From positions 291,978 through 355,977 of the forward strand of contig NZ_WWER01000006.1 of assembly GCF_009857885.1 (NCBI RefSeq): a stretch of 64,000 bases of DNA. Reading direction: 5' to 3'. A program made the position numbers and the translations under genes. Numbering within the stretch: the stretch's first letter is position 1; each line of letters begins with the position of its first letter. The notes below the pieces were generated by a model. It was given only the letters and a program-made list of their open reading frames with translations, ran no database searches and was not told the DNA's origin. Shown piece after piece: positions 26,364 to 34,915 of the stretch. Source of the stretch: Pusillimonas sp. TS35 (GTDB lineage: Bacteria; Pseudomonadota; Gammaproteobacteria; Burkholderiales; Burkholderiaceae_B).

Positions 26364-27608
26364 ATGGAACAGGTCACTATCATCGGCGCCGGCGTTGTCG
26401 GCATGTGCACGGCCGTTGCCCTGCGACAGCGCGGCGTTCCGGTGCGCGTCATCGACGAGCGCGAGCCGGGTACAGGTACATCTTTCGGCAATGCGGGGTT
26501 GGTCAGCATCGACAGCTGCGTCCCGATTGCCTTGCCTGGCATGCTGAAAAATGTGCCCAAGTGGTTGAGCGACGCGCAAGGCCCCTTGACGGTGCGCCCC
26601 GGGTATCTCCCCAATGCGGCACCGTGGCTGCTTAAATGGATACGCAGCGGCGCCCGTACACACAACGTAATGGCGATCTCGCATGCCTTGCGGCAATTGC
26701 ATAAAGACGCCATCGACCACTATCGCCTGCTATTGGGTGACGCGCTTTTCAGCAAAGTCGTCCACGTCACCGGCCAACTCCACGTATGGGAAAGCGAACA
26801 GAAGTCGCCGCTCGACATGCTGGCTGACCGGCTGCGCGCCGAACACGGCATTGTGGTGCGCGACATGAAGGGCGACGAGATTTTCGATATCGTGCCCGGT
26901 ATGGATCGCCGTGTGCGTCGGGCGCAATTGTATGAACATAACGGCTATATCGCCAATCCGTACCAGTTGGTGCAGCGGCTCAAAGAGATCTTTCTGGCCA
27001 GCGGCGGTGAGCTTTTGCGCCAGAAGGTAGTGGGGCTCAGCCGCCAGGGCAGTGGCGCCGGGTACCGGATCATCACGGCCTGCAGCGACCTGGCTGCGCC
27101 CAAGCTGCTGGTTTGCGCCGGTGCGTGGTCGGGCCGCCTGCTCAAGGGTCTGGGCATTGACGTGCCGCTCGAGACCGAGCGTGGCTACCACGTTGCATTC
27201 GATCGCGAGGCGCTCGATATCCCTTTGCCCGTGCTGCATAAAGAGCGTGCATTCGGCGTCACGCCTATGGTCGACAACATACGCGTGGCAGGTTTCGTGG
27301 AGATCGCGGGCCTGGATGCGGCACCAGACATGCGGCGCGAAGCGGTGCTGGTTTCGCACGCCAAACGCCTTTTCCCCTCGTTGGATACCAGTTGCGCAAG
27401 CAGCTTCTGGCTGGGCTTCAGGCCCTCTACCCCTGACAGCCTGCCGGTGCTCGGGAGCGTGGATAAAATGCCCGGCCTGTACCTGGGCTTTGGCCACGGG
27501 CATACCGGCATTACCGGTGCGCCCGCATCCGCCGGGATTCTGGCCGACCTCATCACCGGCGCATCACCAAAACTCGATATAAAACCTTACGACATCAATC
27601 GTTTCTAA
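26364..27608 (+). CDS. FAD-dependent oxidoreductase, D-amino-acid dehydrogenase-like (DadA family)
   Basis: 414 residues. The N-terminal FAD fold is VTIIGAGVVGMCTAVALRQRGVPVRVIDEREPGTGTSFGNAGLVS; the C-terminal motif is WLGFRPSTPDSLPVLGSVDKMPGLYLGFGHGHTGITGAP, characteristic of DadA-type enzymes. It would oxidise a D-amino acid, N-substituted amino acid or opine to an imino acid. It is the second FAD enzyme in this operon and is not a copy of the first, which hints at two successive oxidations or two subunits. Confidence 0.88.
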   Translation: MEQVTIIGAGVVGMCTAVALRQRGVPVRVIDEREPGTGTSFGNAGLVSIDSCVPIALPGMLKNVPKWLSDAQGPLTVRPGYLPNAAPWLLKWIRSGARTHNVMAISHALRQLHKDAIDHYRLLLGDALFSKVVHVTGQLHVWESEQKSPLDMLADRLRAEHGIVVRDMKGDEIFDIVPGMDRRVRRAQLYEHNGYIANPYQLVQRLKEIFLASGGELLRQKVVGLSRQGSGAGYRIITACSDLAAPKLLVCAGAWSGRLLKGLGIDVPLETERGYHVAFDREALDIPLPVLHKERAFGVTPMVDNIRVAGFVEIAGLDAAPDMRREAVLVSHAKRLFPSLDTSCASSFWLGFRPSTPDSLPVLGSVDKMPGLYLGFGHGHTGITGAPASAGILADLITGASPKLDIKPYDINRF

Positions 27609-27636
27609 GCATGCATGGTTTACCAGAGGAGACACC

Positions 27637-28722
27637 ATGAGCAACCACGATAAAAATGAATCAGGCCCTGTCTTGAGCAGGCGATCTGTGCTGAAACTGG
27701 CGGGCGCGACGATCGCCGCGCCTTCGCTATGGATCAAGAATGCGGAAGCGGCACAGGAGCGCGTGGTGATTCGCTCGCCGGGCGGTGCCTACGACGACAT
27801 TCGCCGCAAGCTGATTTATGAACCCTTCACCAAGCAAACTGGCATCCGCGTCATCCCTGTTGCGATGACGACCGGCAAGCTTGAGGCGATGATCAAGTCG
27901 GGCAATATCGAGATCGACATCATCGACAACGACGACAGCGTGCTGTTGCAATGGGAGAATGAACTGGCGCCGCTGGACTACGCCGGCTTCAAATTCACCA
28001 ATCCCGACGACATCCTGCCCGAGTACCGCCACGCCAATTATGTTGGCAACTTCGTCTATGCCGATGTCATGGGCTACAACCTTGAGAAATGGAACAAGGA
28101 TACGGTGCCCAAGACCTGGGCGGACTTCTGGGACTACAAAAAATATCCGTCCACCCGCGCACTCGCTGACATCGATACCGGCGGCCCGAATCTGGAGTTT
28201 GCCCTGTTGGCCGATGGCGTGCCCATGGACAAGCTGTACCCGCTTGACCTGCCGCGCGCCTTCAAATCGCTGTCGCGCATCAAGCCCGCCATTGCCAAGT
28301 TCTGGGCATCAGGCGCATTGTCGGTACAGATGCTGTCCACGCGCGAAGCCGACCTGAGCTCGGTGTGGAGTACGCGCATCCTTAAAGGCATCGAAAATGG
28401 TTCGCCGCTGGCCATCAACTGGAACCAGCACAGTGTGCACGTGCAGGCATACGCGGCCCTCAAGAACGCCAAAAACCTTGGCAATGCGCAGAAGCTTATC
28501 GACTTCTGCCTGAGCCAGGATGTACAAAGCAAGTTCAGCTCGATGTGGAACAGTGGCCCGGTTACCAAGACGGCCTACCAGGCACTGACACCCGAGATGC
28601 GAGACAAGATCCCCGGCGGAGACCGCACGCGCGAGCATGGCTTCCTGCTCGACGCGAAATGGTGGGCAAAGAACCGGGCCGAAGTAGGCAAGGAGTGGGC
28701 GACATGGGCGCTGAATTCGTAA
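27637..28722 (+). CDS. ABC importer substrate-binding protein, polyamine type, Tat-exported
   Basis: 361 residues after AGAGGAGACACC. A twin-arginine signal (SRRSVLKLAGATIAAPSLW, arginines 15-16) indicates export in folded form. The mature domain resembles the PotD/extracellular-protein-1 group (VIRSPGGAYDDIRRKLIYEPFTKQTGIRVI, then VMGYNLEKWNKDTVPKTWADFWD). It delivers the ligand to the permease pair at 29764-31427. The ATPase start lies inside its last 19 nt. Confidence 0.9.
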   Translation: MSNHDKNESGPVLSRRSVLKLAGATIAAPSLWIKNAEAAQERVVIRSPGGAYDDIRRKLIYEPFTKQTGIRVIPVAMTTGKLEAMIKSGNIEIDIIDNDDSVLLQWENELAPLDYAGFKFTNPDDILPEYRHANYVGNFVYADVMGYNLEKWNKDTVPKTWADFWDYKKYPSTRALADIDTGGPNLEFALLADGVPMDKLYPLDLPRAFKSLSRIKPAIAKFWASGALSVQMLSTREADLSSVWSTRILKGIENGSPLAINWNQHSVHVQAYAALKNAKNLGNAQKLIDFCLSQDVQSKFSSMWNSGPVTKTAYQALTPEMRDKIPGGDRTREHGFLLDAKWWAKNRAEVGKEWATWALNS

Positions 28723-29771
28723 AAGGCGGCGGAAGCATACGCTTTCGCGGCATCACCAAGAAATACGGCGGCCTCACCGTTGTTGACAGCATCGATCTCA
28801 ACATTGCCCCCGGCGAGTTCTTCTCGCTGTTGGGGCCCAGCGGTTCGGGCAAGACCACCACGCTCATGATGCTGGCGGGTTTCGCCACACCGGACAGCGG
28901 GCAGATCTTGCTGGACGATACTGACATCAGCCGCATGAGCCCGCAGCAGCGCAATCTCGGCATGGTGTTCCAGAACTATGCGTTGTTTCCGCATATGTCG
29001 GTGCTGGACAACGTCATGTTCCCGCTCAAAGTGCGCAAGTTCAGCAACAAAGAGTGCCTGGAAAGGGCGCAGTGGGCGATAGACCTGGTTCGCCTTTCTG
29101 ATTTCGCGAAGCGCCTTCCCAAAGAACTTTCGGGTGGTCAGCAGCAGCGTGTGGCGCTTGCGCGCGCGGTGGTTTTCCATCCCAAAGTTGTGCTGATGGA
29201 CGAGCCGCTGGGCGCGCTGGACAAGAACCTGCGCTATCAGATGCAAATGGAGATCAAGGAGCTTCAGCGCAAGCTGAACATGACGGTGGTGTTCGTCACG
29301 CACGACCAGGAAGAAGCGATGAACATGTCAGACCGCATCGCTATCATGAACAACGGCCGCATCGAGCAACTGGGCACGCCCAAAGATGTGTACGAATCGC
29401 CGCGCAATATATTTGCGGCGGGCTTCCTGGGCGAGGCCAACATCCTGCCATATGCGCGGCTGGACGAGGGCTATCGCCGGGATTTGGGCATGCGCAGCGG
29501 CGACCATCTGTTCTTCCGGCCCGAACGTGCCGTGCTTGGGAAGGGGCACGACGGGCAGGGCGCCGCAGGCGTGCCGTCAGGGTTGCGCGGGAAGGTCATG
29601 AACGTATCATTTCTGGGCCATATCGTGCGCTATCAGGTGGCGCTGCACGATGATCTGCGCATCTACGCAGACACGGCCAACCTTTCAGATATGCCGGTTT
29701 TCGACGTGGGGCAAGCTGTCACCGTCGGTTGGGGCAAGCCGGGCGACGCGAGAATCCTCCATCATGACTGA
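28704..29771 (+). CDS. ABC importer ATPase (PotA-like)
   Basis: 355 residues from ATG 28704, preceded by AAGGAGT inside the upstream gene. Walker A is GPSGSGKTT, the Q-loop GMVFQNYALFPHMSV, the signature LSGGQQQRVALARAV and Walker B VVLMDEPLGALD, followed by the H-loop FVTHDQEEAM. A C-terminal TOBE domain (LFFRPERAVLG and GKVMNVSFLGHIVRYQVAL) is usual for this importer group. Overlaps the next gene by 8 nt. Confidence 0.94.
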   Translation: MGAEFVKGGGSIRFRGITKKYGGLTVVDSIDLNIAPGEFFSLLGPSGSGKTTTLMMLAGFATPDSGQILLDDTDISRMSPQQRNLGMVFQNYALFPHMSVLDNVMFPLKVRKFSNKECLERAQWAIDLVRLSDFAKRLPKELSGGQQQRVALARAVVFHPKVVLMDEPLGALDKNLRYQMQMEIKELQRKLNMTVVFVTHDQEEAMNMSDRIAIMNNGRIEQLGTPKDVYESPRNIFAAGFLGEANILPYARLDEGYRRDLGMRSGDHLFFRPERAVLGKGHDGQGAAGVPSGLRGKVMNVSFLGHIVRYQVALHDDLRIYADTANLSDMPVFDVGQAVTVGWGKPGDARILHHD

Positions 29772-30636
29772 GATCGCAATGACCCGGCGCAACGGCGTGG
29801 CGCTTCGCGCGCCGGTTTTCGGCCCTACCCCGATGATCTATCCGGTCTTGGGCTTCTTGGTGCTGTTTTTTGCCGTGCCCATCGCCTGGTTCTTCGTGAA
29901 GTCTGCGCTCGATTACGACGGCAACTTCCTGGTCATGCTGCTGGAGACGTTCACGTCGCCGCTGTTTCTGACCGTGGCCTGGAAGACGGTATGGATATCG
30001 ATGCTGGTGACCGTGCTGGCGCTGCTCACCGCGTATCCGGTGGCCTATACGCTGGCACGTGTGCATTCGCTGCGCTTCACACTCATCATCATCTGCGTTG
30101 TCGTGCCGTATTTCACGTCCATCATCGTGCGCACGTACTCATGGATGATCATCCTGGGCACCAAGGGTGTGGTCAACGAAATGCTGATGGCTGCCGGTCT
30201 CATCGATAAGCCCATCAACCTCATGTACAACATGACGGGTGTGGTGGTAGGCATGACGTACGTGTTGTTGCCATACTTCGTCTTGACATTGTTTTCTACC
30301 ATGAAGGGCATCGACCCTTGGCTGTTGCAGGCGGGGCGGGGTATGGGGGCTTCCAACTTCTACGTTTTCCGCAAGATTTTCCTGCCGCTCAGCATGCCGG
30401 GTATCGTGTCGGGGTTCCTCATCGTATACATCCTTGCGATCGGCTTCTTTATTACGCCCGCACTCATGGGCGGCCCGAACGATGTGATGATGGCCATGCT
30501 GATTCAACGCAACATCGAAGTCACGATGGACTGGCCGCAGGCTTCCGCGCTGTCGCTGTTCCTGCTCGTGATCACCCTGGTGATCTACGCCGTGTACTGC
30601 CGGTACACCGACTTCGACAAAATGCTGGGCAAATAG
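29764..30636 (+). CDS. ABC importer permease 1 (PotB-like)
   Basis: 290 residues from ATG 29764 (the frame upstream to 29650 only shadows the ATPase). About six membrane helices are evident, and the cytoplasmic EAA loop appears as LLQAGRGMGASNFYVFRKIFLPLSMPGI. It pairs with the second permease to form the transmembrane channel. Its stop is 8 nt before that gene. Confidence 0.92.
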   Translation: MTEIAMTRRNGVALRAPVFGPTPMIYPVLGFLVLFFAVPIAWFFVKSALDYDGNFLVMLLETFTSPLFLTVAWKTVWISMLVTVLALLTAYPVAYTLARVHSLRFTLIIICVVVPYFTSIIVRTYSWMIILGTKGVVNEMLMAAGLIDKPINLMYNMTGVVVGMTYVLLPYFVLTLFSTMKGIDPWLLQAGRGMGASNFYVFRKIFLPLSMPGIVSGFLIVYILAIGFFITPALMGGPNDVMMAMLIQRNIEVTMDWPQASALSLFLLVITLVIYAVYCRYTDFDKMLGK

Positions 30637-30644
30637 GTGGCGCC

Positions 30645-31427
30645 ATGAACTTCCTCAAGCGTTTTAGTTTCCCGGGCGTCATGACATGGGTGATCTGCGC
30701 GCTGCTCATCCTCCCTATTCTGATCGTGGTGGTGGTGTCTTTCGGGCACAGCAGCTATATGATCTTCCCGCCCAAGCAATTGTCACTGCGGTGGTATGAA
30801 GAGTTTTTCAGCAATCCAGAATGGATGGGCGCCCTGTGGTCCAGCCTGGTCATCGCGATAATGGCCAGCCTTATCGCCACGTCGCTCGGATTTCTGGGCG
30901 CCTACTCCCTGGTGAGGGGTAAATACGGCAAAAAGAAGCTGATCATTTCATTCTGCCTGCTGCCGCTCATCGTGCCCACCATCATCACCTCGGTGGCCTT
31001 GTACTTCGCGTCGGTGCCGCTAGACCTTCTCGGGTCCAAGCTCTGGATTGCGGTGTGCCATGCTTCGCTGGCGCTGCCTATTGTGCTGCTGATACTCATC
31101 AGTGCACTGCAAAGCGTGGACATCACCATCGAGCGGGCTGCCGAAAGCCTGGGCGCCAGCAAAGCCTACACCTTCACGCGAGTTGTTATCCCGCTGGCCG
31201 CGCCGGGCATCATCTCGGCCGCGTTTTTCAGCTTTCTTACCTCGTTTGATGAGCTCATCATTTCTCTGTTCCTCTCGGGATTGGAAGCTGAAACCTTGCC
31301 GGTGAGAATCTGGAACAGCCTGTTGATGAATATGGAGCCAGTGATTGCGGCCATCAGCGCCTTCCTGATCCTCCTTACCGTCAGCCTGCTGTTGCTGGAA
31401 CTGGCGGCGCGCAGATTGCGGGCATAG
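30645..31427 (+). CDS. ABC importer permease 2 (PotC-like)
   Basis: 260 residues from ATG 30645. Six hydrophobic segments and the EAA motif RAAESLGASKAYTFTRVVIPLAAPGI are present; FFSFLTSFDELIISLFLSG is typical of PotC-like permeases. It is the last gene of the cluster; a strong hairpin follows at 31442-31478. Confidence 0.92.
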   Translation: MNFLKRFSFPGVMTWVICALLILPILIVVVVSFGHSSYMIFPPKQLSLRWYEEFFSNPEWMGALWSSLVIAIMASLIATSLGFLGAYSLVRGKYGKKKLIISFCLLPLIVPTIITSVALYFASVPLDLLGSKLWIAVCHASLALPIVLLILISALQSVDITIERAAESLGASKAYTFTRVVIPLAAPGIISAAFFSFLTSFDELIISLFLSGLEAETLPVRIWNSLLMNMEPVIAAISAFLILLTVSLLLLELAARRLRA

Positions 31428-31441
31428 CGGTGTGCCGCCGC

Positions 31442-31478
31442 GCGCAACCAGCAGTGCATGGGGCACTGCTGATTGCGC
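31442..31478 (+). terminator. Long hairpin ending the oxidoreductase-ABC operon
   Basis: GCGCAA (31442-31447) plus CAGCAGTGC (31449-31457) pair with GCACTGCTG (31463-31471) plus TTGCGC (31473-31478); there is a single C-A mismatch and a 5-nt loop. It begins 15 nt after the permease stop. No U-run follows, so it may act with Rho or protect the 3' end. Confidence 0.5.
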
Positions 31479-31680
31479 CGCAGTGCTTGCCTGGCTTGCG
31501 ATGCGTATGATCGTCGCTCCAACCCATATCGGCCCGCGTGGCCGCTAGCCGCCTTGGCTCCCTGGGCCGCCAGCCGCCACGCACGCAATTTACCGGGCAC
31601 CCTGTCCAGCACAAAAAAATATCTGTGCTAGAATAGCCGACTTGTTATCCCTTTCGCACGAAGTTCTTCGCGCGATCAAG

Positions 31681-31755
31681 GGGCGGTTAGCTCAGTGGTA
31701 GAGCACTGCCTTCACACGGCAGGGGTCACTGGTTCGAACCCAGTACCGCCCACCA
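31681..31755 (+). tRNA. tRNA-Val(CAC)
   Basis: A full cloverleaf: acceptor GGGCGGT/ACCGCCC, D-arm GCTC/GAGC, anticodon arm CTGCC-TTCACAC-GGCAG with anticodon CAC (codon GUG), T-arm ACTGG-TTCGAAC-CCAGT, discriminator A and encoded CCA. TAGAAT at 31629-31634 is a plausible -10 box. Its 3' part is the integration site of the island that follows and remains intact. Confidence 0.95.
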
Positions 31756-31758
31756 ATT
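31706..31758 (+). repeat. Left attachment repeat (att) in tRNA-Val 3' end
   Basis: 53 nt, from the anticodon arm through CCA plus AATT, are identical to 48902-48954. This is the standard result of site-specific integration into a tRNA 3' end. The bases flanking the match on either side differ between the copies. Confidence 0.93.
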
Positions 31759-31813
31759 TTCCCCTTATAAATCAATAATTTGCTTGTGGTTAGTGCTTTG
31801 CCTCGGGCGTTCA

Positions 31814-31835
31814 GTACGCAACAAGTACGCAAAAC
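31814..31835 (+). repeat. Left copy of 22-bp terminal repeat (candidate integrase arm site)
   Basis: A 22-nt sequence beginning GTACGCAACAAGTACGC is identical to 48780-48801 near the other end. It contains GTACGCA twice, and the inverse TGCGTA follows at 31836-31841. Position and symmetry suit integrase arm-binding sites. Confidence 0.6.
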
Positions 31836-31972
31836 TGCGTAAAAATTGGACCGAGCATTGGTACAGTCGGAGCATCATCCTCGCATCCGCAGGAGCCGAC
31901 ATGTTTCGAGGGCTCGGCGCGGCTTGTCCGTCGCTTACTAACAAGAGTGCCCCAGGGGGTTGCTGCCCCTCG

Positions 31973-32004
31973 TTTGACGTATTTTGACGTTTTAGCATGC
32001 TAAA
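31973..32004. promoter_or_regulatory. Direct repeats plus 14-bp palindrome near island left end
   Basis: TTTGACGT occurs at 31973-31980 and 31983-31990, one helical turn apart, followed at once by the perfect palindrome TTTAGCATGCTAAA (31991-32004). Such phased repeats near an att site can be excisionase or regulator sites; the small HTH protein at 32139 is the obvious candidate. The whole stretch 31759-32138 has no credible gene. Confidence 0.4.
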
Positions 32005-32032
32005 GAGCGTCATCTGATGTCCTAGTTTTTCC

Positions 32033-32082
32033 TATCAGTGCCCTCAAAGGGCACTGATACCCGCTCGTGAAGCGAGTGTTTT
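32033..32082 (+). terminator. Perfect 11-bp hairpin and second hairpin with T-run
   Basis: TATCAGTGCCC (32033-32043) pairs perfectly with GGGCACTGATA (32049-32059) across a 5-nt loop. A weaker stem (CGCTCG with CGAGTG, 32062-32078) is followed by TTTT. Placed about 60 nt before the HTH gene, it could be an attenuator, an operator for the HTH protein, or the end of a short leader RNA. Confidence 0.45.
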
Positions 32083-32138
32083 CCGAATAATGACCTTAGC
32101 TGTGGAACTGGCCATGGCGCATTACTTAAAGGTCTGAT

Positions 32139-32363
32139 ATGAAAAAGGAAAACATTGTTTATTCAGTACAAAGTTTCTGTGACGAGCACGGGATTAGTAG
32201 AAACCACCTATACAGACTCTGGGGCAACGGCGAAGGGCCCGCTTTCATGCGCGTAGGGCGTAGGCGGTTGATTACTGTGGAAGCCGCTGCAGCATGGCGC
32301 AAGCGGATGGAGGTAGCCTCTTCCATTGAATCCGCCCAGATTGTCGGGGGAGTGCAGTCATGA
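32139..32363 (+). CDS. Small helix-turn-helix DNA-binding protein (AlpA/excisionase-like)
   Basis: 74 residues after an AAAGG ribosome-binding site. The pattern VQSFCDEHGISRNHLYRLWGNGEGPAFMRVGRRRLITVEAAAAWRKRMEV matches MerR-like winged helix proteins of the AlpA/excisionase type that direct integrase or regulate islands. Its start is near the left att site, and its stop overlaps the ATPase gene by four bases (ATGA). I infer a role in excision control or operon regulation. Confidence 0.72.
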   Translation: MKKENIVYSVQSFCDEHGISRNHLYRLWGNGEGPAFMRVGRRRLITVEAAAAWRKRMEVASSIESAQIVGGVQS

Positions 32364-33397
32364 GGGCATGGGACATTTCCGAGTTCCCCGATGGAGTTCG
32401 GCTGTTGCGAGCTGCTGAGTGCGAGCCCCAACCAGTTCAATGGCTATGGAGGCACTGGCTGCCCAAGGGCGCGATCACGATATTGGCGGGGATGCCCGGC
32501 ACTGGGAAGACAACACTTGCACTATCTATTGCATCGATCGTATCAAGTGCAGCATGTTGGCCAGATGGATCGCAGTGCATCCACGCTGGTAACGTCGTGA
32601 TTTGGTCTGGTGAAGATGAAATTGAAGCGACCTTACTACCTCGTCTCATTGCCATGGGGGCTGACCTTGAGCGAGTGCATTTTGTGGCTCAGATTCAGGA
32701 CAAGGGTAGCTTTCGAGAGTTTGATCCGAGCACTGATATACGTCAGTTGATGATGAAAATTGCCGAGATCGGCGGGGCTGACGTCGTAATCATTGATCCT
32801 ATTATGAACGCAGTTTCCGGCGACGCGCACCGTGCCAATGAGGTGCGTCGTGACTTGCACGATCTTGTCGTTTTGGCACGTTCCAATGTCGCCGTAATAG
32901 GAATCTCTCATTTTTCGAAAGGCGGGGGAAAGTTGAATCAGAACCCGCTCGATCGCGTTATCGGATCCCAGGCGTTCGCCGCCCTTGCTCGTGTTGTATT
33001 GGTTGCGGGCAGACGCCCAAATAATGAAGAACGATACTTTGCGCGCGCGAAGAACAATCTTGGGCCGGATGGGGGAGGATTTGAATACTCTGTTGAGTAC
33101 ATAATGATTCCTCCCGCCGTTGAAACGTCCAAGGTGGTTTGGGGCGACTCAGTGGACGGTGATGCACAGTCGATTTTGGCTGATGCTGAGCGTAGTGCGG
33201 ACCCTCCGAGTAGGTTGGATGAAGCGAAGGACTTCTTGTGTGGAGTGCTGATCGGCTCAGGCCGCGTACCATCCATCAAGATACTAGAGCTTGCGACGGC
33301 GGCGGGCCACTCCACATCAACCATCAATCGCGCGAAAGCCGAGCTTCGAATAAGAGCAGAGAAGGACGGTGACGGCGGTTGGTACTGGAGGTTATGA
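32360..33397 (+). CDS. RepA-like AAA/RecA-fold ATPase
   Basis: 345 residues. Walker A is GMPGTGKTTLALSIA, preceded by LPKGAITILA; Walker B is DVVIIDPIMNAVSGDAHRANEVRRDL, and VIGISHFSKGGGKLNQNPLDRVIGSQAFAALARVVLVAGR is the RecA-core C-half of the RepA/AAA_25 group (plasmid and island helicases). The C-terminal part looks like a small winged helix (SVIKILELATAAGHSTSTINRAKAELRI in spirit). It may help the excised circle replicate. Coupled to the HTH gene by ATGA. A terminator-like hairpin follows. Confidence 0.85.
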   Translation: MRAWDISEFPDGVRLLRAAECEPQPVQWLWRHWLPKGAITILAGMPGTGKTTLALSIASIVSSAACWPDGSQCIHAGNVVIWSGEDEIEATLLPRLIAMGADLERVHFVAQIQDKGSFREFDPSTDIRQLMMKIAEIGGADVVIIDPIMNAVSGDAHRANEVRRDLHDLVVLARSNVAVIGISHFSKGGGKLNQNPLDRVIGSQAFAALARVVLVAGRRPNNEERYFARAKNNLGPDGGGFEYSVEYIMIPPAVETSKVVWGDSVDGDAQSILADAERSADPPSRLDEAKDFLCGVLIGSGRVPSIKILELATAAGHSTSTINRAKAELRIRAEKDGDGGWYWRL

Positions 33398-33437
33398 CCC
33401 TTCGCTGATCTAGCCAAGGCAATCAAGATGGTCAAGG

Positions 33438-33468
33438 CTGCCAAGATTTCATGACGGGATCTTGGCAG
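33438..33468 (+). terminator. Terminator-like hairpin after the RepA-like gene
   Basis: CTGCCAAGAT (33438-33447) pairs perfectly with ATCTTGGCAG (33459-33468) over an 11-nt loop, and the pyrimidine-rich TCTTCACTT follows. It lies 41 nt after the ATPase stop. Confidence 0.55.
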
Positions 33469-33851
33469 TCTTCACTTAGCGGATCGAGGCACTCTTCTTC
33501 AGGTATGTAGGATCACACGGGGAAACTGTGTGGATTTGTGCTGTTGTCGTGAGTGAACTTCGGGGCGAAGTCGCACAACCCCAAACAAGGTATTCATGTG
33601 CGCAGTGACGGCCCTCAATGTTGTGACCCGCCGTCGACTGCTGATCCTTGTGGGGGGGAGTTTTCTCGGACAGTTTTAGGTGTGCTAGTTCAGACTTGCT
33701 CTGACATACACTGTCTGATCAAGCCGCAACTGAGTTCATGACAGCTGCTTTCGGCCGAAAGCCGACGGTGGTGGTAAACGGAAGCAGGCGCACAACCTTG
33801 TCGTTCACCTATGGACCGAGGCTCGCCGAGGGGTGTCAGGTCGAACGACAG
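33469..33851. other. Non-coding stretch with a 16-bp palindrome
   Basis: No frame here looks protein-like. The perfect palindrome GCTTTCGGCCGAAAGC lies at 33747-33762, about 90 nt beyond the 3' end of the convergent minus-strand gene. No promoter could be assigned with confidence. Confidence 0.4.
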
Positions 33852-34550
33852 TTAGGCGACAGACACATATGGCGGCGGTTGTGGTGGACGATCAAGTTCT
33901 TTACCCAGCCACGTGTGAAATTGGTCTTGAATATTGCAGCCGTCCGCATTCCGCCGTAATAGATGCCAACGATGCGCTTCTATTCCAGGTTTCCCTATGT
34001 CGGTCCACCCGCGCGGCATGCCAAGCTCTTCCTCTGCGTCCTCGATTGTTTTCCCAAGACGCTCAAAGTTCTCCGCTGTGAAATACCACTGACCATCCAC
34101 GACGTTGCGGAGGTGTACATAGCAATCAAATACGAGTTCAAGCACGCTCTTAAAGTAGGTGTCACATGCTGTTATAACGTCCAAGTCCGGCACGGTCGGC
34201 AAATCTTTGCAAGGCACGAAATAGTAAAACGACCCCTTATTGCTATGAGACCCGCCAGAAACTACATTTTCGCCAATATGTTGCGTTACAGTTCTAAAGT
34301 CATGAAAGAACCGCGACAAAACATCTTGTCTCAGTGCCTCCTGGCGCGGCAAATACCAAGCGTCGAATTCGGGCTCACCCTTCAGCGAAGCTTGCATGGC
34401 GAAAGTGACGCTACGAGCAGCAGAAACAAATGCGGACACACAAAATTGGACCGCCTCGAAATTAATCTTTTTGCCGTGGCGATGGACTTCCTCCAAGAAG
34501 AACTCGGCTTCCTGAACCTTGTAATCCACTAGGCCAAAGGAGCGTGTCAC
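33852..34550 (-). CDS. Unknown protein, 232 residues
   Basis: The frame starts with GTG at 34550. It has a natural amino-acid make-up, with aromatic-rich segments (KGSFYYFVPCKDLPTVPDLDVI and CDTYFKSVLELVFDCYVHLRNVVDGQWYFTAENF) and a basic/aromatic N-terminus, but no motif I recognise and no signal peptide or membrane helix. Codon use is more A+T-rich than the methyltransferase operon to its right, so it probably belongs to the island backbone or to a separate acquisition. No clear ribosome-binding site is visible upstream. Function unknown; a role in the neighbouring defence cassette is possible but unsupported. Confidence 0.65.
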   Translation of the reverse strand: MTRSFGLVDYKVQEAEFFLEEVHRHGKKINFEAVQFCVSAFVSAARSVTFAMQASLKGEPEFDAWYLPRQEALRQDVLSRFFHDFRTVTQHIGENVVSGGSHSNKGSFYYFVPCKDLPTVPDLDVITACDTYFKSVLELVFDCYVHLRNVVDGQWYFTAENFERLGKTIEDAEEELGMPRGWTDIGKPGIEAHRWHLLRRNADGCNIQDQFHTWLGKELDRPPQPPPYVSVA

Positions 34551-34915
34551 GTGTGCCGCCTAGCGTAATGTATCCAGCACAAACTTTGGGATACCCACGG
34601 CAATGCGGGATGTCTGGGCATTCGCTCCTCCTGGAAGTGGCTTGCGGTCTTGGTTTTTTATTCGTATAGCTGTGGGAAACATCCAAGTACAAAAATTCCG
34701 GCAACCCGCAATATTCATTTGGGTGAATTATAGCCAGCGGATGAGCAGGTTGGTATCTCCAACGACACCGTTCGGATTGTGATTGAACAGGGTTGTGAGT
34801 CATTGACAGCCTGCGGGAGTGGTGCTCAACGTCGGCTGTAGGTCGGTATCGGCCCCAGGCTTTGGCTTCAATCTGCCAGAAGCCGAACTTCAGGAGATAA
34901 AATAGGAGGTCTGTT
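34551..34915. other. Junction region without a clear gene
   Basis: 365 nt between the unknown protein and the small TTG-start frame. One minus-strand frame is open across it, but its composition is irregular and it runs antisense into the neighbour. The stretch separates the A+T-richer backbone from the G+C-rich restriction-like operon and may be a recombination scar or gene remnant; I could not name a source. Confidence 0.35.

Noticed and set aside
31442..31478. Hairpin as an insertion-sequence end
   Set aside because: No transposase or second inverted repeat nearby; position after an operon fits a transcript end.
31759..32138. A 67-codon frame in the left end of the island
   Set aside because: It crosses the 22-bp repeat and palindromes, and its composition is not protein-like; better seen as att-region DNA.
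33553..33959. Two short frames between the RepA-like and unknown genes
   Set aside because: No ribosome-binding site, odd composition and partial overlap with the minus-strand gene.
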